Source: Allomyces arbusculus
Taxonomy: Eukaryota; Blastocladiomycota; Blastocladiomycetes; Blastocladiales; Blastocladiaceae
Assembly: GCA_027604705.1 (NCBI GenBank)
Contig: JADHYV010000002.1
Location: 916,401 to 980,400 of the forward strand
Direction of reading: 5' to 3'
Length of the DNA stretch: 64,000 bases
This document shows positions 11,863 through 23,553 of the stretch, in pieces. Each line of letters starts with the position of its first letter. Positions within the stretch are counted from its first letter, which is position 1. The notes beneath the pieces are model-generated. The model worked only from the letters and a program-made list of their open reading frames with translations. It ran no database searches and was not told the DNA's origin. Both the position numbers and the translations under genes were made by a program.

Positions 11863-14700
11863 TCACGCGCGGCTCGCCGCACGCGCCCACGGCCACATCC
11901 CACCCCCCGTGTCAGGCCCCGCAAAGCACCGCCCGCGCTCGGCCGTGACGCGAGTCACGACGCGCCGGTACTGTGCCTCACCATCGGCGTCGAGCAAGGG
12001 CGGCGCCATCGTGGCCGACTGCGACAGAAGGTCCACGTCGTCCTCGTCGTCGAGGAACACGTCCGACACCGACGAGGATGTCACGGACGGTGTCGGGTCG
12101 ATCCAGGCGCAGGCTGCGGCAGCGGCTGGGGCGGGACTCGCCATCGACACAAGCTCGAGGTCCTCGCCGAACAACGACGGCGACGGCGCAATAAGTCCCC
12201 CCGCGTCGGATGCGAGGTACGAGGCGTCCATGTCGGTCTCCGAGACGAGGTAGGACCGCGCAAACCCGCCGCTGGTCGATCCATCGGCGGTGAGCGCGTC
12301 ATCGACTGGCACATGAGTAGCGGCAGGGACCGCGCCGTGCGCAAACACGTACAAAACCCGCGCAGCGACGTTCCGACGCCGCCCACCGCGGTGCCGTTTT
12401 TTGGCCCCGCCGCTCGTGCCGCGGCACCCAGGGGATGCGGCGTGGAGAGTGCGGAACAGGCCATGGTCGACAGCGGCGCGGGAACGCATGTGCGCGAACC
12501 CGCCGTCGACGCAGCTTGCGCGTGAGGTCGGGGTCGAGCAGGTGGTGATGGCGGGGCTCGACCGCCACCGCACCGGAAAGGGCGGCGCAAGCCGCGAGGG
12601 GGTGGAGAGAGTGGGGATCGGCGCATGGATGAGATCCGTGGCGGAATCGCGGCGAGAATGGGTGATTGAGAGTGCCGGGGATGGGGCACCCGGGTCGTTG
12701 GTGTTGGCGCTGGTGCGAGAGTCGGGTCGCGCCCGGTCGTGGTCGTACGTGGGCATGCGCGGGCTGACCAGGCCGTGCGGGGGCTCTTCGTCGCAGTCAT
12801 CGTCGGTCACGAGAGACGTGGCCGGCGCCGCGAGCTCCGGGCACGACTGCAAGTCGTCGAGCAACTCGTCGTCCGGGTCATTGGCCTGGCGCAGCAGGAG
12901 CAGCGCGGCTTTAAGTTGCAAGGCAGCGCCGTCGCGCTCATTCTCGGCCCGCGCGCGCGCCAGTTCCGCGTCGGCGATTTTGGTCTTGAGCCGCTCGTGG
13001 CCGAGTCGCGCCACGAGCAGGACGGTGCGAAACAGCGCCATTGCGCGTCGCCGGTGCCGCGTTAAGTACGTATCGACATGGTCGAGAAACGCGCCCCACT
13101 GCACCTCGCGCTCGGTCCACCGCTGCGCGCCCCTCACCTTGTCACTCTCAAGCTGCGCGATCCGCGTGGCCGCTTCGGTGGCATCGCGGCCGAGTTTCGA
13201 CACTTGACCCTTCATCCGCATCACCTGCGTCTGGCATGACATGACCTTCTTGCGTAACTCGTCGCGCTCGTGCGTGACTATCTGCAACTCTTGCCGCAGC
13301 GTCACGCACTCGCGATTCAGCGGCGCGCACTCGCGCTCGCGCACGCGCTCGAGCGTCTGCAATGCCGACGCCAGCTCGTGCTGCGCCTTGTCGCGCTCCG
13401 ACCGCACTTGGCCGCAGAGCGACTTGAGTTTGTGCTTTTCGAGCGAGAGCGCATCGCGCTCGGCCGTGAGGCGCACGCAGTCGCGGCAGGAAGCGTCGGC
13501 GGGGTCGGCGTCTGACGACGTGTCGACGAAATGGTCGGCCTCCGACGACGACGCGTCGACGTAATCATCGGAAGCGTCCGAGCTGTCGGACTCGGCCGCG
13601 GATTCGCTGGCGTACTCAGGCTTGGTCGTCTCAATCGGCTCGAAGACGGCCGCGGCTTGCGCCGCCACTTCCGCGCCCTGCTCGCACGCCACGCACCCGT
13701 CGCTCGCCGGCCGGAACATTCCACTCGTGCGATCACGCATCACGCCCAGTGTCTGCAACGCCGCCTCGAGTTCAGCGCGTGCGCGGTCGCGGTCAGCGCG
13801 AATATCGCCCGTTTCGACCTGGAGGTTATACTGGGTCATGGCGAGCGCCTTGTTCTCGGCCGCGAGCCGCGTAACCTCGTTCCTCGCCGCCTCCAAGTCG
13901 GCGACAAGCACCTGCGACTGGGCCTGGTGGTGGCTCCACCGGTCGCGCTCGATCAAGATCCGGTGCCGGTCGGCGCGCAACACGCGGCACTCGGCCGTGA
14001 GCCGCATGCATTCAGCGACGGCCGCGTCGCGCTCGGCCACACAGTGTGCGGCTTCGGCGCGCGCCGCGTGGCAGTCGGCAGCGTGGTCTTGCAGTCTTGC
14101 TTCGAGCGAGTCGATCCGGTCCGCGACGGCGTCGCGGTCAGCGACGAGACGGTCGATCTCGGCATGCGCCTCGGCGAGCTCGTGCCGCAACTTGGCCTTG
14201 GCGCGGTCCGACTCGTGCCGCACCCAGTCGACCATGGCCTCGGCAGCCGCCAGGTCCTGCCGCACGCGGCGCCCGTCGCGTTGCCAGTATTGCTCTTCGG
14301 CGTCGCGAACGGCGGCGAGGTCGGCATTCAGCCGCGCGACTTCCGCTTCGAGACGCGCGGCTTTGGTGATGAGCATCGCGCGGTCGCCAGCGAGTGCGGC
14401 GAGAACCGGGTCGGTCGCGTCGGTAATGGAGAGCGGTGCAGAAAGGGAGAGGGGGGTCGAGTTTGGGGTGCGGGCCGTTGCGGCGAGCCGGGAAGAAGCG
14501 CGGCTCATGTCGTTGGATGCTGAATCGGAGTCGTCGTCATTTTCGTGGTTGTGATCAGGGTTGTCGGACGGTGGGATCGGGCCGGCCGCTTCACGGTGGC
14601 CGACGGGCAAGTCGGGCGTCTCGGAGCCTAGAGAAGGGAGCAAGCGGTACGTCAGCCAGGGATGCGATCGGCGGCGCGCGGTCTCCATCAGGCGCGCCAT
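11863..14700 (-). CDS. Long coiled-coil protein with duplicated module and CxxC motifs
   Basis: A single exon encodes about 945 residues from the first ATG at 14700; the frame upstream has only a GTG. An acidic N-terminus (NDDDSDSASND) is followed by a coiled coil of about 500 residues, dense in Ala, Glu, Arg and Leu heptads, and then a Ser/Pro-rich C-terminus. The coil is split by an acidic Ser/Asp linker flanked by two CxxC motifs (GCVACEQG and SCRDCVRL). On both sides of the linker a similar segment occurs: RADRDRARAELEAALQTL and RSERDKAQHELASALQTL. This is an internal duplication. No enzyme motif is visible. The architecture suggests a scaffold, tether or cytoskeletal/centrosomal protein; that is inference. 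Confidence 0.8.
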   Translation of the reverse strand: MARLMETARRRSHPWLTYRLLPSLGSETPDLPVGHREAAGPIPPSDNPDHNHENDDDSDSASNDMSRASSRLAATARTPNSTPLSLSAPLSITDATDPVLAALAGDRAMLITKAARLEAEVARLNADLAAVRDAEEQYWQRDGRRVRQDLAAAEAMVDWVRHESDRAKAKLRHELAEAHAEIDRLVADRDAVADRIDSLEARLQDHAADCHAARAEAAHCVAERDAAVAECMRLTAECRVLRADRHRILIERDRWSHHQAQSQVLVADLEAARNEVTRLAAENKALAMTQYNLQVETGDIRADRDRARAELEAALQTLGVMRDRTSGMFRPASDGCVACEQGAEVAAQAAAVFEPIETTKPEYASESAAESDSSDASDDYVDASSSEADHFVDTSSDADPADASCRDCVRLTAERDALSLEKHKLKSLCGQVRSERDKAQHELASALQTLERVRERECAPLNRECVTLRQELQIVTHERDELRKKVMSCQTQVMRMKGQVSKLGRDATEAATRIAQLESDKVRGAQRWTEREVQWGAFLDHVDTYLTRHRRRAMALFRTVLLVARLGHERLKTKIADAELARARAENERDGAALQLKAALLLLRQANDPDDELLDDLQSCPELAAPATSLVTDDDCDEEPPHGLVSPRMPTYDHDRARPDSRTSANTNDPGAPSPALSITHSRRDSATDLIHAPIPTLSTPSRLAPPFPVRWRSSPAITTCSTPTSRASCVDGGFAHMRSRAAVDHGLFRTLHAASPGCRGTSGGAKKRHRGGRRRNVAARVLYVFAHGAVPAATHVPVDDALTADGSTSGGFARSYLVSETDMDASYLASDAGGLIAPSPSLFGEDLELVSMASPAPAAAAACAWIDPTPSVTSSSVSDVFLDDEDDVDLLSQSATMAPPLLDADGEAQYRRVVTRVTAERGRCFAGPDTGGGMWPWARAASRA

Positions 14701-15481
14701 CACCGCCCACGCCACCGTGCACACCTACCGCGGTGAAGCCGGCTCAACGCGTCGGTGCTCGCGCAATCGATCCGGCCATACGATGCCGTTGAGAAGGGGC
14801 TCGATGCGCGCGTCGACACTGGGCTCGCCGGCAGCGCAGTCGCGGCCGGGCACGGAGCGAGTGTCGCCATGACGTTTGGGTGACCGACCGAGGTCGCAGA
14901 GCCGGGATCGCGGCCAGCGCGCGACGGCGGCGGTGACGGCGACATGCACGCCGGGCGAGTTGGCGGAGCAGATGGAGAGATTGAGAGGGATAACGGCATC
15001 GTGCTGGTCGCGCACTGCAGAGAGAGAGAGAGAAAGGGAGGGCGATGCGCAAGAGCGCCGCGTGCGCGGCAAGGTCGGTCGGTATTTGTATCTGTCGTCA
15101 GTCGTGTCGTGTCGTGCAGGCAGCGACGGGCAGAGGCAGTCTCAGTGGTGGTGGTGGAAAGGAGTAAAGTGGGGAGAGAGGGCAGAGCTCGAGATTGCGT
15201 TCAAGTCGACCGAGTCGGCCGAGTGGCCCGTGGGTCGCGCTGCCGACTCGACCGCCCCCGTGCGCCGCTTTGCACGGTGGCCGCGGCCCGGCCACGCCGC
15301 CCAAGCGCGTCGCGCGCGTCTTTCTGTCATGTCCGCGGCCGCGCGCGCGTCCGCACCTGACTGGGCGGCGCGACGATCGCCCGACACAGCGGCTTTGAAC
15401 GAGCGAGGAGTATCGGAGCGAGGAGACACAACCAGATGCATTCGAAAATTGCAAGCACACCCACCCACCGCGACCGTCCAT
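14701..15481. other. Intergenic: coiled-coil gene promoter and MRD1 3' flank
   Basis: It contains a GA-repeat run near 15020-15040 just upstream of the coiled-coil gene. No gene could be supported. Confidence 0.45.
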
Positions 15482-18103
15482 TCACTCGTCGTCCTCGTCA
15501 TCATCGCTCGCGCGCTCCGTGTACTTGCCCTCCATATCCACGCGGCGCCGCTTATTCGCCGCGCCCGTCACCTGCTTGGTCCGGTCGCGCAACTCCTCGA
15601 CCGACTCGCCGGCCTTCGCGAACTCGATCACCAGTCGGCGCCCGTACAAGTGGGTGTGCCGCAACGCCTGCAGCGCCTCGACGGCCTCGTTGTGCGTCAA
15701 GAACTCGGCAAACGCAAACCCGCGGTGCCCGCCCGTGACCTTCTTGGGCAGCCGCACCGACTTGACGTGTGCAAACGACGCAAACAGTTGCCGCAAGTCC
15801 TTGATCGTCGCCTCGAACGGCACGTTGCGCACCATCAGCTTGGTGTTGCCCGAATCCGACGCGCCTGACACCTTGCTCAAGTCGACACTGTCGTCACCCA
15901 AAAACGCGGCTGCCGACACGCGCTTGCCCTTCTTCTTCTTGTCGGTCGGTGCTGCCGGCGCCGCAACGTCCGACGGCGTCGCAGCCGCGACCGCCGCCGC
16001 CGCCGCCCCCCGCGCGTGCTTGGCTGGGTCATATGGCACCTCAAAGCAATTCTGCGGCGCCCACTCGAGGTAGAGCGGCAGTGACTTGAACCGCTTATAC
16101 GCCAAGTGGCGAAACGCGTTCTTGGCGTCGTTGTTCGTCAGATACTCGACAATCGCGACGGTACCCGCCGGCGGGACCACGATCCGGCCCAGATCCCCAA
16201 ACTTGGCGAACAGGTCCTCAATCTCGGCCTCGGTCGTGCCGTGCGCGATATTCTTGACGAGCAGAACCGAATCCGACCGCAGTTTCCTGTGGAACGCGTC
16301 GAGCACGATCCCGTGTTCGGCAAGGTACGTCTTGGTCTCGCTGATCACATGCGTTTCAGCCAGCGCGAGCCGCACGGCCATGTTGTCGGCGTCGCGGTCG
16401 AGAATGTCGGCTTTGCCCACGCCCAATTTCGCGGCCATCGCGCCCGCAACCGCGTCGGACGCCATGTAGAGCGAGTTCCAGTTGAAGTCCGACCCGGCCT
16501 TGGCCTTGAGCTGCGCCTGCCGCTTGGCCTTGAACGAAGCCGAGGCATCGGTCTCGGCATCGTCCTTGCGCTCGGCTTTGGCGCCGCGCACGACCAGCAC
16601 GCGGCCCTGGAAGAACCGGTTCTGCACGCCGCGGTAGGCCGCGAGCGCGTCTTGCGGCTGGACAAAGTGCACGAAGGCAATGCCCTTGGGCTGCTTAGAT
16701 TCGCGGTGCAGCGGCACGTGCACCGCCGAGAGCGCGCCAAACGGCGAAAAGACTTGGATCAGGTCCTTGTCGGTCGCGCTGTAGGGGACGTTGACCACGT
16801 AGAGCCGGCCGGTTTCGGTGATGAGCGCCTCGTCGGCGGCCGTGTCTGCGTCGGTCAAAGGGACCACGCGGTGCGTCGGTCGTGGCGGTGCGCTCGAGGC
16901 GGTGGCGGCAGAGGCGGGGGAGGGAGCGTCGTCAGCGTCGGCATCAGCTCGGTCGGATTTGGCTGGGCTCGTGCCGTCGTCGTCGTCGTCGTCGTCGTTT
17001 TCCGCAGCGGCATCGTCGTCGTCGTCGACGGCGGACCCACTGGCCTCGTCACCCTCGTCGCCGCCACTTCCTGCCTCGCTTTCGCCCATCTCCACATCCT
17101 CCTCGTCCTCGTCATCACTCCCCGCCTTGGCCGCCGCACTCCCCCGCGCTGGCAACGTCTGGTACTCATCGTCCGAATCGTCGTCATCGCTCCCGGCAAA
17201 CGTGACATGACTGCGCGTGACCAGCATCCCCTGCCCACCGGGTTTCCGGTTCGGCACAGCCTGCACCTCGACCTTGACGTCCTCGCCGTTCTTCTTCTTC
17301 GTGGCCTTCGGTGCCGTATCGGGCCGTGCCTCAGTTCCATCATCATTCGCCCAGGTAGTCTTAGTCGCGCGCGGCTTCATGACTTCGAGGTAGGTCTGGA
17401 GCGATGCGCGCTGCTGCTCTTCGAGGTAGAGCGAGTCGATGAACGACTGTTTCGCGTCTTTGACGGCGTCGGCATTGGCGGGGGTAGGAGTGGAGTCGGC
17501 GGCGGCGGGTGCAGCAGGGGCAGCAGGGGTAGACGCCGCGTCGGACGTGCCGTTGGCGCGCTCAAAAGCGGACGTTCCCTTGGTGTACCGCGACCAGGCG
17601 CGCGGCAGGTTCGGGTCGCCAATCTGTTGTCGTGAGCGGGATGGTCAGAAACCACCCGCACAAAATGGTTGACGAACGCGCAACAGGAAATGAAGGGAAG
17701 ACGCACGCGCTTAGCAATCTCGACGTGGATCTTGGCCGTGTCGACATAGGTGTTGTGGAAGTGCTTGACGGCAGCCTTGGCCTCCTTGTCGGACTTGAAC
17801 CCGATGTACGCGAACCTGCGGAACACGCCCGTGCTGAAGCAATCTTCAACGTCAGCTCTAGCGTACGGTTGGACAGCATTGACCGCGACAACGTACGCCG
17901 TCTTGACGAGCTTGACGTCGGTAATCGTGCCCTTTTCGGCAAAGTGGTCGCGCAGGCGGTCCTGCGTCATGTACTTTGGGAGGTTCTTGACGATAATGCG
18001 TGATGATCTGCATGGATCGGCCCGGTCGTTCACGGTCAGCGGCCCGCTCAGGGCGTGATCCACGGTCGCTGTTGTCGATGCATCTGGCAACATACTCGGA
18101 CAT
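15482..18103 (-). CDS. MRD1: Mrd1/RBM19-type multiple-RRM ribosome biogenesis protein
   Basis: Mrd1 binds pre-rRNA and the U3 snoRNP in the nucleolus and is needed for early 18S cleavages. Exons 18103-18096, 18007-17897, 17833-17707 and 17623-15482 give 795 residues. The 8-nt first exon yields MSESSRIIVKNLPKYM, the conserved Mrd1 start. RRMs lie near residues 5-80, 354-431 (GRLYVVNVPY), 534-608 (VLLVKNIAHGTT) and 676-752 (KLMVRNVPFEATIKDL). The family signature FNWNSLYMASDAV precedes the third. Between the first two is a long Asp/Glu-rich acidic region. Compared with yeast Mrd1 (five RRMs), the penultimate one is missing: the third RRM is followed by an Ala-rich linker and KKKKGK, then the last RRM, all in one uninterrupted exon. 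Confidence 0.94.
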
Positions 18104-18420
18104 GGTGGAAGCGCCTGATCGGGGTTCGGTTGCAGCAGGTTGGGTTTCCGTGTGAGGTTGTGGCAATCGGCCAGGCGTGAATGGCCGCCGGCGTCGTGGT
18201 GGCCGTCGACGACGATTGTCCGACTCACTCAACCAAGTGCATTATTGTGTTGATACGCACGTGATGCGTTGCTGGGTCCCTCATCCAACCTTGATGACCT
18301 GTCGCTAATCTTCACAACGTCGCTAGCAATGTCCCAAGAGCTCAATACATTCTAACCAACCGGGGGAATCCACACCTCCACCTCCACCTCCACCTCCACC
18401 TCCAACACCTCCACATCACC
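18104..18420. other. Intergenic between MRD1 promoter and zinc-finger gene 3' end
   Basis: It holds the MRD1 upstream region and, near its left end, the CCTCCA repeat listed separately. Confidence 0.45.
18375..18404. repeat. (CCTCCA)5 microsatellite
   Basis: Five perfect copies of the hexamer lie just downstream of the stop codon of the first zinc-finger gene. It is probably in the 3' untranslated region. Confidence 0.9.
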
Positions 18421-21400
18421 TCACGGCGCAACGCCGTCGACTGTCGCTGCAGGAGCGGCCCCTGTGGGTGGGGCACCCGAGTTCTCCTGCATTGCATGCT
18501 CCGGTACCGGCAACCGCACCGGCACCGCTGCCGCGCTGGGCGGTGTCACCAGCACAATTTCGCCAATCCGATCGGCCAGCGGGGTCCCCCGCCGCCGCTT
18601 GGGCGCCGGTGCGTCCCCACCCCCTCCCGCCCCGTTTGCCACAGGCACGACGACGACGCCCGAATCGGGCGACGACGTGGCGGTCGAGACCGTAGACAAC
18701 GGTGCTGTCGTGGCTGCGGCGATCGGGGCATCGGTTGGTGGTGGCTGCGACACGGGCGCTGCAGCCGCCGCCGCGGGCCGAACGAGCTGCAACAGCGCCT
18801 CGTAGGCGCGCAACCCTTGCTCATTCAAGTACCGCCGCTCGCCATTCACCTCGATCCACCCCCCACCGCCCCCGGTCCCGGTCCCATTCGCGGCGGCGTC
18901 CCCCGCAGCCGCTGCCGCCGCGGCCGCCGCGGCCAGGAGGCCCGAAACGGTCCTTTGCCGTCTCTTCCTCCCACTCGCCGGCGGTGCCTCATCCACATCC
19001 ATGGCCTCCTCGTCTCGCCTCTCAGAGGGCGCGGCGGCACGCGTCTCGTCCTCTTCGATCAAGTCGTCCCCGCCCATGGCACCCGCGAGGGCCATGAGCG
19101 CGTCGACGGCCTCCTGGTCCTGGCAGTTGATGCGGTCGCGCGCGGCGCGCGGGACGAGGGCGCCCGTCGCGGTGGAGAAGGTGGGCCAGGCGGCGAGGAC
19201 GGCGGCGGGGACGGCGGGGACGGCGGGAGTGGCGGAACTGGTCGGTGGTGGTGGTGGTGGTGGGTTCGGGTCGGCTGCAGAGGTGACGACGGCAACGGTG
19301 CCATTCGTATCGGGGACCGCTTCCGATCGTTCGGGCGCAACCACAGCAGCAGCAGCAGCAGCAGCAGTCGCTGCCGCCTGCCCATCCGGTTCCGCAGCTT
19401 TCGCGGCATCCGGGATCACCGGCACCGACATGACCGGCACGACCGCGGCCGCACGCGGAATCCCCATCGCGGCCCCTGCCTGCAACGCTGCGACCGCGGC
19501 CAACTGGCCGTACGGAACCGGGTCGTGCTGTGCGGCGGCCGCATACATCAAGTGCGCGAACCGGTACATGTGCGGCGGAGCCGGCATAGGCGGCGGCACC
19601 ATCGCGGGCCTTGGCGAGGCCTTGCTCGCATCCGGCGTCGGTGGTGCCGTGGCCGATGGTCTTGCTGCTGCTGCTGCTGATGCAGGCTTGGTCGGCGATG
19701 CAGCAGCAGTTGGGACCATCGGACTCGGTGCGAGCGAGCCCGCAACGGTTCCTGCAGAAGCGGCGGCGGCGGCGGCGGCGGCAGCCGCCGCGTAGGGCGC
19801 CATCGCGGGTCCGCCGAGCATGAGCAGTGGCGCTGGGATCGGCGCAAACGGTGGGTACCCGGGGTATGCGTGGAACGGCGCCGGGAACGCAGCGTGCGCG
19901 TGCATCGCGGCCAAGGGCGCCGCCGAGGTGACAACCGCACCGGGAGCGCCAGCTGCGGCTGCCGCAGCGGCAGCAGCTGGGTGCATGAGCGGGAACCCGG
20001 GGTACATGACGGGCATGGCTGGCGGCGCCGGGAGCGAGACAGCCGCTGCTGCAGCGAGCATCGCAGCGGGTGGAGTTGCAGGTGCCGTTGTCGCTGCTGC
20101 CGCGGATCCAGCGGTCGTGGCCGGTGGCGGCGGTGGAGGGGTCGGTGTTGATGGCGCGAGTGTCGAGGTCGCGGGCACCATCACGGGCGTCGGTGGGGTC
20201 GTGAGCGACCGCAAAAACAGCGCGCGCGACCCCTTGAATTGGTGCATGTTGGCCAATGCGCCGGCCAGGTGCGCAACGGCCGGAGTCGCTGGTCCTGCGG
20301 CGGGCGGGATGCCGGGTGCTGTGGCGACAGGAGTTCCAGGCAGAGCGTCCGGATTGGATGTCGCCGTGACGGTCGGCTGCGGTGTCGGCGGCACTATGGT
20401 TACGGCAGCGGCGGCAGCGGCAGCAGCGTGAGCCGCAGCAGCAGCAGCGACGGCAGCGGCCGAGGACGGGGCGGACGAGGGCGGAGCCGTGACGGCGGGC
20501 GTGCCCATTTGCACGTAACCCTGTAAGACGGTGGCCCAAGACGGGTGCACCGGTTGAAAGACTTCAGAGAGCATCAGATCGATATCCGGGTCGTGCTGGT
20601 GCGCGAGCGCGTACTGCGCGCAGGCTGCGTGATCGCGGAAATGCAGGCGCGTGTGGTCCATGCGGTTGGTCCCGGCAAACCGGCACTCGGCGCGCGGGCA
20701 GTGGTACTTGCGCTCACCGTGCATGTCGCGCACGTGCCGGTCGCGGTCGTTTTTGCGGCTACCAAGTGATCACGATCAGGTTAGTGCTGTCTCCTTGCTC
20801 CACCCTCCACCCACGACGAAAGGAAAAGCAAATGCGTACATGAACTTCCTCCCGCACGTTTCGCACCCATGAATGTGCCTTTCCGTGTCTTGCGCACAAT
20901 TGCGCTTGCGCTTGCCCGAGGGCGGTCCTGCCGCAGCGGCCGCGGCCGCTCGGGTTGACGACGACGGTGGTGGTGGCGGCGGCGGCGTGGCAGACGTGGT
21001 CGGAGACGCGGGGACCGGTACAGGCGCAGTCCCGGGAGTCGTCGAGGGCGTGTACGGAGTTGGAGTCGGCGTGTGCGGCAGGGACAGGTCCAGTGGAGCA
21101 GGCGACGCGCGGGCCGACGACGACGCGACTGAGGGGTCGACCGACGCGACAACCGACGCGGGCAGCGACGAGGAGGGCGCGACCGAGCTTGGTGCGGGCG
21201 TGTCCGGCAGGGCGGGCGGCGCGTAGTCTAGGCATTAGGGGGTCGGGCAGGCCGAGAGATCAGGGCGCCGATCGTGGCATTCGGACGGGCAGGCAGAGGC
21301 GCGGATGCCACGGAGCGCTTGCTGCCTTCGTGCAAGACACCCAAGCTCCAAACAAGCGAGGGGGCCAGCGGGCCAGGGGATCCATCCCAGCCGACCAGCA

Positions 21401-21639
21401 GAGCAGCAGAGCAAGTGCGCACCTGCACCAACGGCTGAGACACACGGGTGTCGCAGGAGCGTCGTGCCCGGGTCCATCATGCCCTGCTCGGCCGTCTCTT
21501 GCTCATCCAGGAGCGGCACAGGCACGGCTGGCGGCATCACCGGCACGGAAGCGGGCACTCCAGCGTGGAACTCGTCGGACACTTGTGCATGCGCCGGATC
21601 GGCCGCGCCGCTACCAGACAAGTTGGGGTCCAGACCCAT
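18421..21639 (-). CDS. C2H2 zinc-finger protein, paralog A
   Basis: Exons 21639-21423, 21227-20840 and 20758-18421 give 980 residues. A basic stretch (GKRKRNC) precedes two fingers: CETCGRKF...H(4)H, completed across the second intron (C-X2-C-X12-H-X4-H), and CPRAEC...HFRDH. Immediately after comes a conserved-looking helix, CAQYALAHQHDPDI...MLSEVF...HPSW. The remaining 700 residues are Ala/Pro-rich with poly-Ala runs, as in low-complexity regulatory regions, and another basic cluster (SGRKRRQRTVS). The protein is probably a DNA-binding regulator in the nucleus. The same two-finger plus HDP...PSW block occurs in the gene at 27.07-30.98 kb, with an intron at the same codon and phase, so the two are paralogs. 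Target and process are unknown. Confidence 0.87.
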
Positions 21640-22509
21640 GGCGACGCGGGAGCACGGTGCGGTCGTGGTAGGGATTGGCGAGAGGAGCCGAGCCAGCAAA
21701 AGCAAAGGGCGCGCGCCGGGCAACAGGATGGCGGGCGATCCAGGTGCGGCAGGTGCAGCAGGTGCAGCGCGTCTTCGGGCGCGCGTGCTGGCGAGCGGGA
21801 GCGTGTCTCGGAGCGGGCGCGCGCGGTAGACGAGGGCTCGAGGTGAAGGTGCGGCCGATGGTGTTGGAGGCCGAGAGCAGCATTCAGCACGGCAAAAAGG
21901 CGAGGCAGCAGCGGTGGAGAGAGCGGTGGAAACGGTGGTGCGGCACATGCTCCCCACGTGCGACGATGGATCTGGCACCACTGCACGTGCACGCCCACCG
22001 CCACGGCCACCGCATGGCGATCCCCGGGTCGCCTGCAGACTCCAGATCGAACCCTGGCCAAGACATGCTAATTTGTGAACACAGCGCAAACATAACGTCG
22101 CTGATCTCTGCACTGACGACGGCCTCAGAGACTCAAGTCCAACGCGAAATCAGCTTTTTGTCAACTGTACAATATTGCTTGATATAAATATCGGAGCACC
22201 AGCTCCGCTCGCCCCGGCCGCTTCTGGTCCCTGTACGCATCGACGGCCAGTCGCCTGTGCCCGCGACCCACGCACCGATAGGCGACGCTGTCCACTCTCA
22301 TGTCCTGGGCTCTCTATCAGCCCGCAAGCACGAGTACATCGTGCTGGCATGGCCTGCTCGCAGTCACGATGGGCCCTTAACTCGCCACGCACGCGCGGAC
22401 CAGACCGGCCGTGGCGTTCCAACCCACGTTCGCCCTTCTTCGCACCGTCCTTCTCGTGGACGCCGCGAAGACGCGCTTCCGACGTCCACCTCCACACCCT
22501 CCACCGGTA
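21640..22509. other. Intergenic upstream of zinc-finger paralog A
   Basis: It holds the promoter of paralog A and the 3' flank of the next minus-strand gene. AT-richer patches lie near 22060-22190. The open frames here have shadow composition. Confidence 0.4.
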
Positions 22510-23553
22510 TTACGCCGTCCGTGCCATGCCCATCCCAGCCAGCACGTGCCGTAGCGGCGGCAGCTGCACCGTTTCCGGTGGACAACTCGGCGCGGTCGCT
22601 GTCGGAGCGTAGGACTGCGGCGCGAGCTCGTGCGATGCCGTCGCGCGCGCACCGGCCGATAGTGAAGGGGACGTCGATGTGCGCGGCATGTCCGGTGACG
22701 GCACCTCCCACGGTCGCGCGTCGGGTCGTGCCGGTGCGGCCGGCGCCGTGACGTGCGCCAAGTCGCAGTACTGCCCGCGCGCGTCAACGTACGAGTGCGC
22801 TGCTGATCCCTCCTCGCACCACGCCGCGCTCGCGCGCGGGTAATCCCGGTCCCTCGCCGCGCCATATCCCTCCACACACCTTGCGCGGTCGGTCTCGGCC
22901 ACGACAGCGCCGTACGCGGCCGCCGCGACCCGCGTCGCAAGCGGCGACCACGGCACGCACGCCTTGTGCCCCGGCGCCGGCAAGACAAACTCGACCGACT
23001 GCGCGGCGCATCGGCCGGACGCGTCGGTGTGCGTGACGCGGCACGCCTTGCCCGGCCAGAGCGTCGCCGGGGAGGACGAGAGGAGGATTGGGACGCGCGA
23101 GGCGCGTCGGCGGACTTGCGCGCCCAGCTGGAAGGGCGGGCTCGCGCTGCCGGTCGACGCGTCATCGTCGCTGCCGCCGTCAGCGGCAGCGGAGGCAGAG
23201 GCGCAGGAGTCGCTGATCGGCGGGTCAACGACGTGGTGGTGGCGCGGCGGGGAGGAAGTCATGCCGACCATGGACGACGGCGGGGTCGGCGGGAGGAGCA
23301 CGGAAGCGGGTGGGGCATACATGCGCGGCATCGGCATGGGCGGCGCGAGCAGTGGGGTCGCGTTGTCTTCAAGAAAAAATACAGTCAGGTGGACGGATGG
23401 CGCTGGTCAGTTGTTATATCCTGGCGCGCTGATCGCGGCCGTGGCACGGAGGACCTGCCCGCCCGCGTCGAGTCCGGGATCGTGGGCGGCGAGCAGGTGG
23501 AGGACCGTACCGGGATGGCCGACGGTGGCACAGCGATGCGAGACGGCCGCCAT
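22510..23553 (-). CDS. Unknown 320-residue protein
   Basis: I do not recognise this protein. Exon 1 (23553-23448, starting MAAVSHRCATVGHPGTVLHLL) joins exon 2 (23366-22510) through an 81-nt intron with a TTTTTTCTTGAAG acceptor, keeping the frame. Exon 2 is Pro/Ser-rich at first, then has a compact block with several cysteines (GKACRVTH, GHKACVPW, ARCVEGYG, AAWCEEGS, GQYCDLAHV) and a Pro/Ser/Ala tail. There is no signal peptide or membrane segment. It lies between the two zinc-finger paralogs on the same strand. The donor is weak (GTGCCA), so the first exon is less certain than the second. Confidence 0.5.

Noticed and set aside
16106-17635. 509-codon plus-strand frame opposite MRD1
   Set aside because: The minus strand encodes clear RRM domains. 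The plus frame is a compositional shadow.
19022-20539. 505-codon frame overlapping zinc-finger paralog A in another frame of the same strand
   Set aside because: It is Arg/Ser/Cys-rich from GC-codon shadowing, and the accepted frame joins the zinc fingers.
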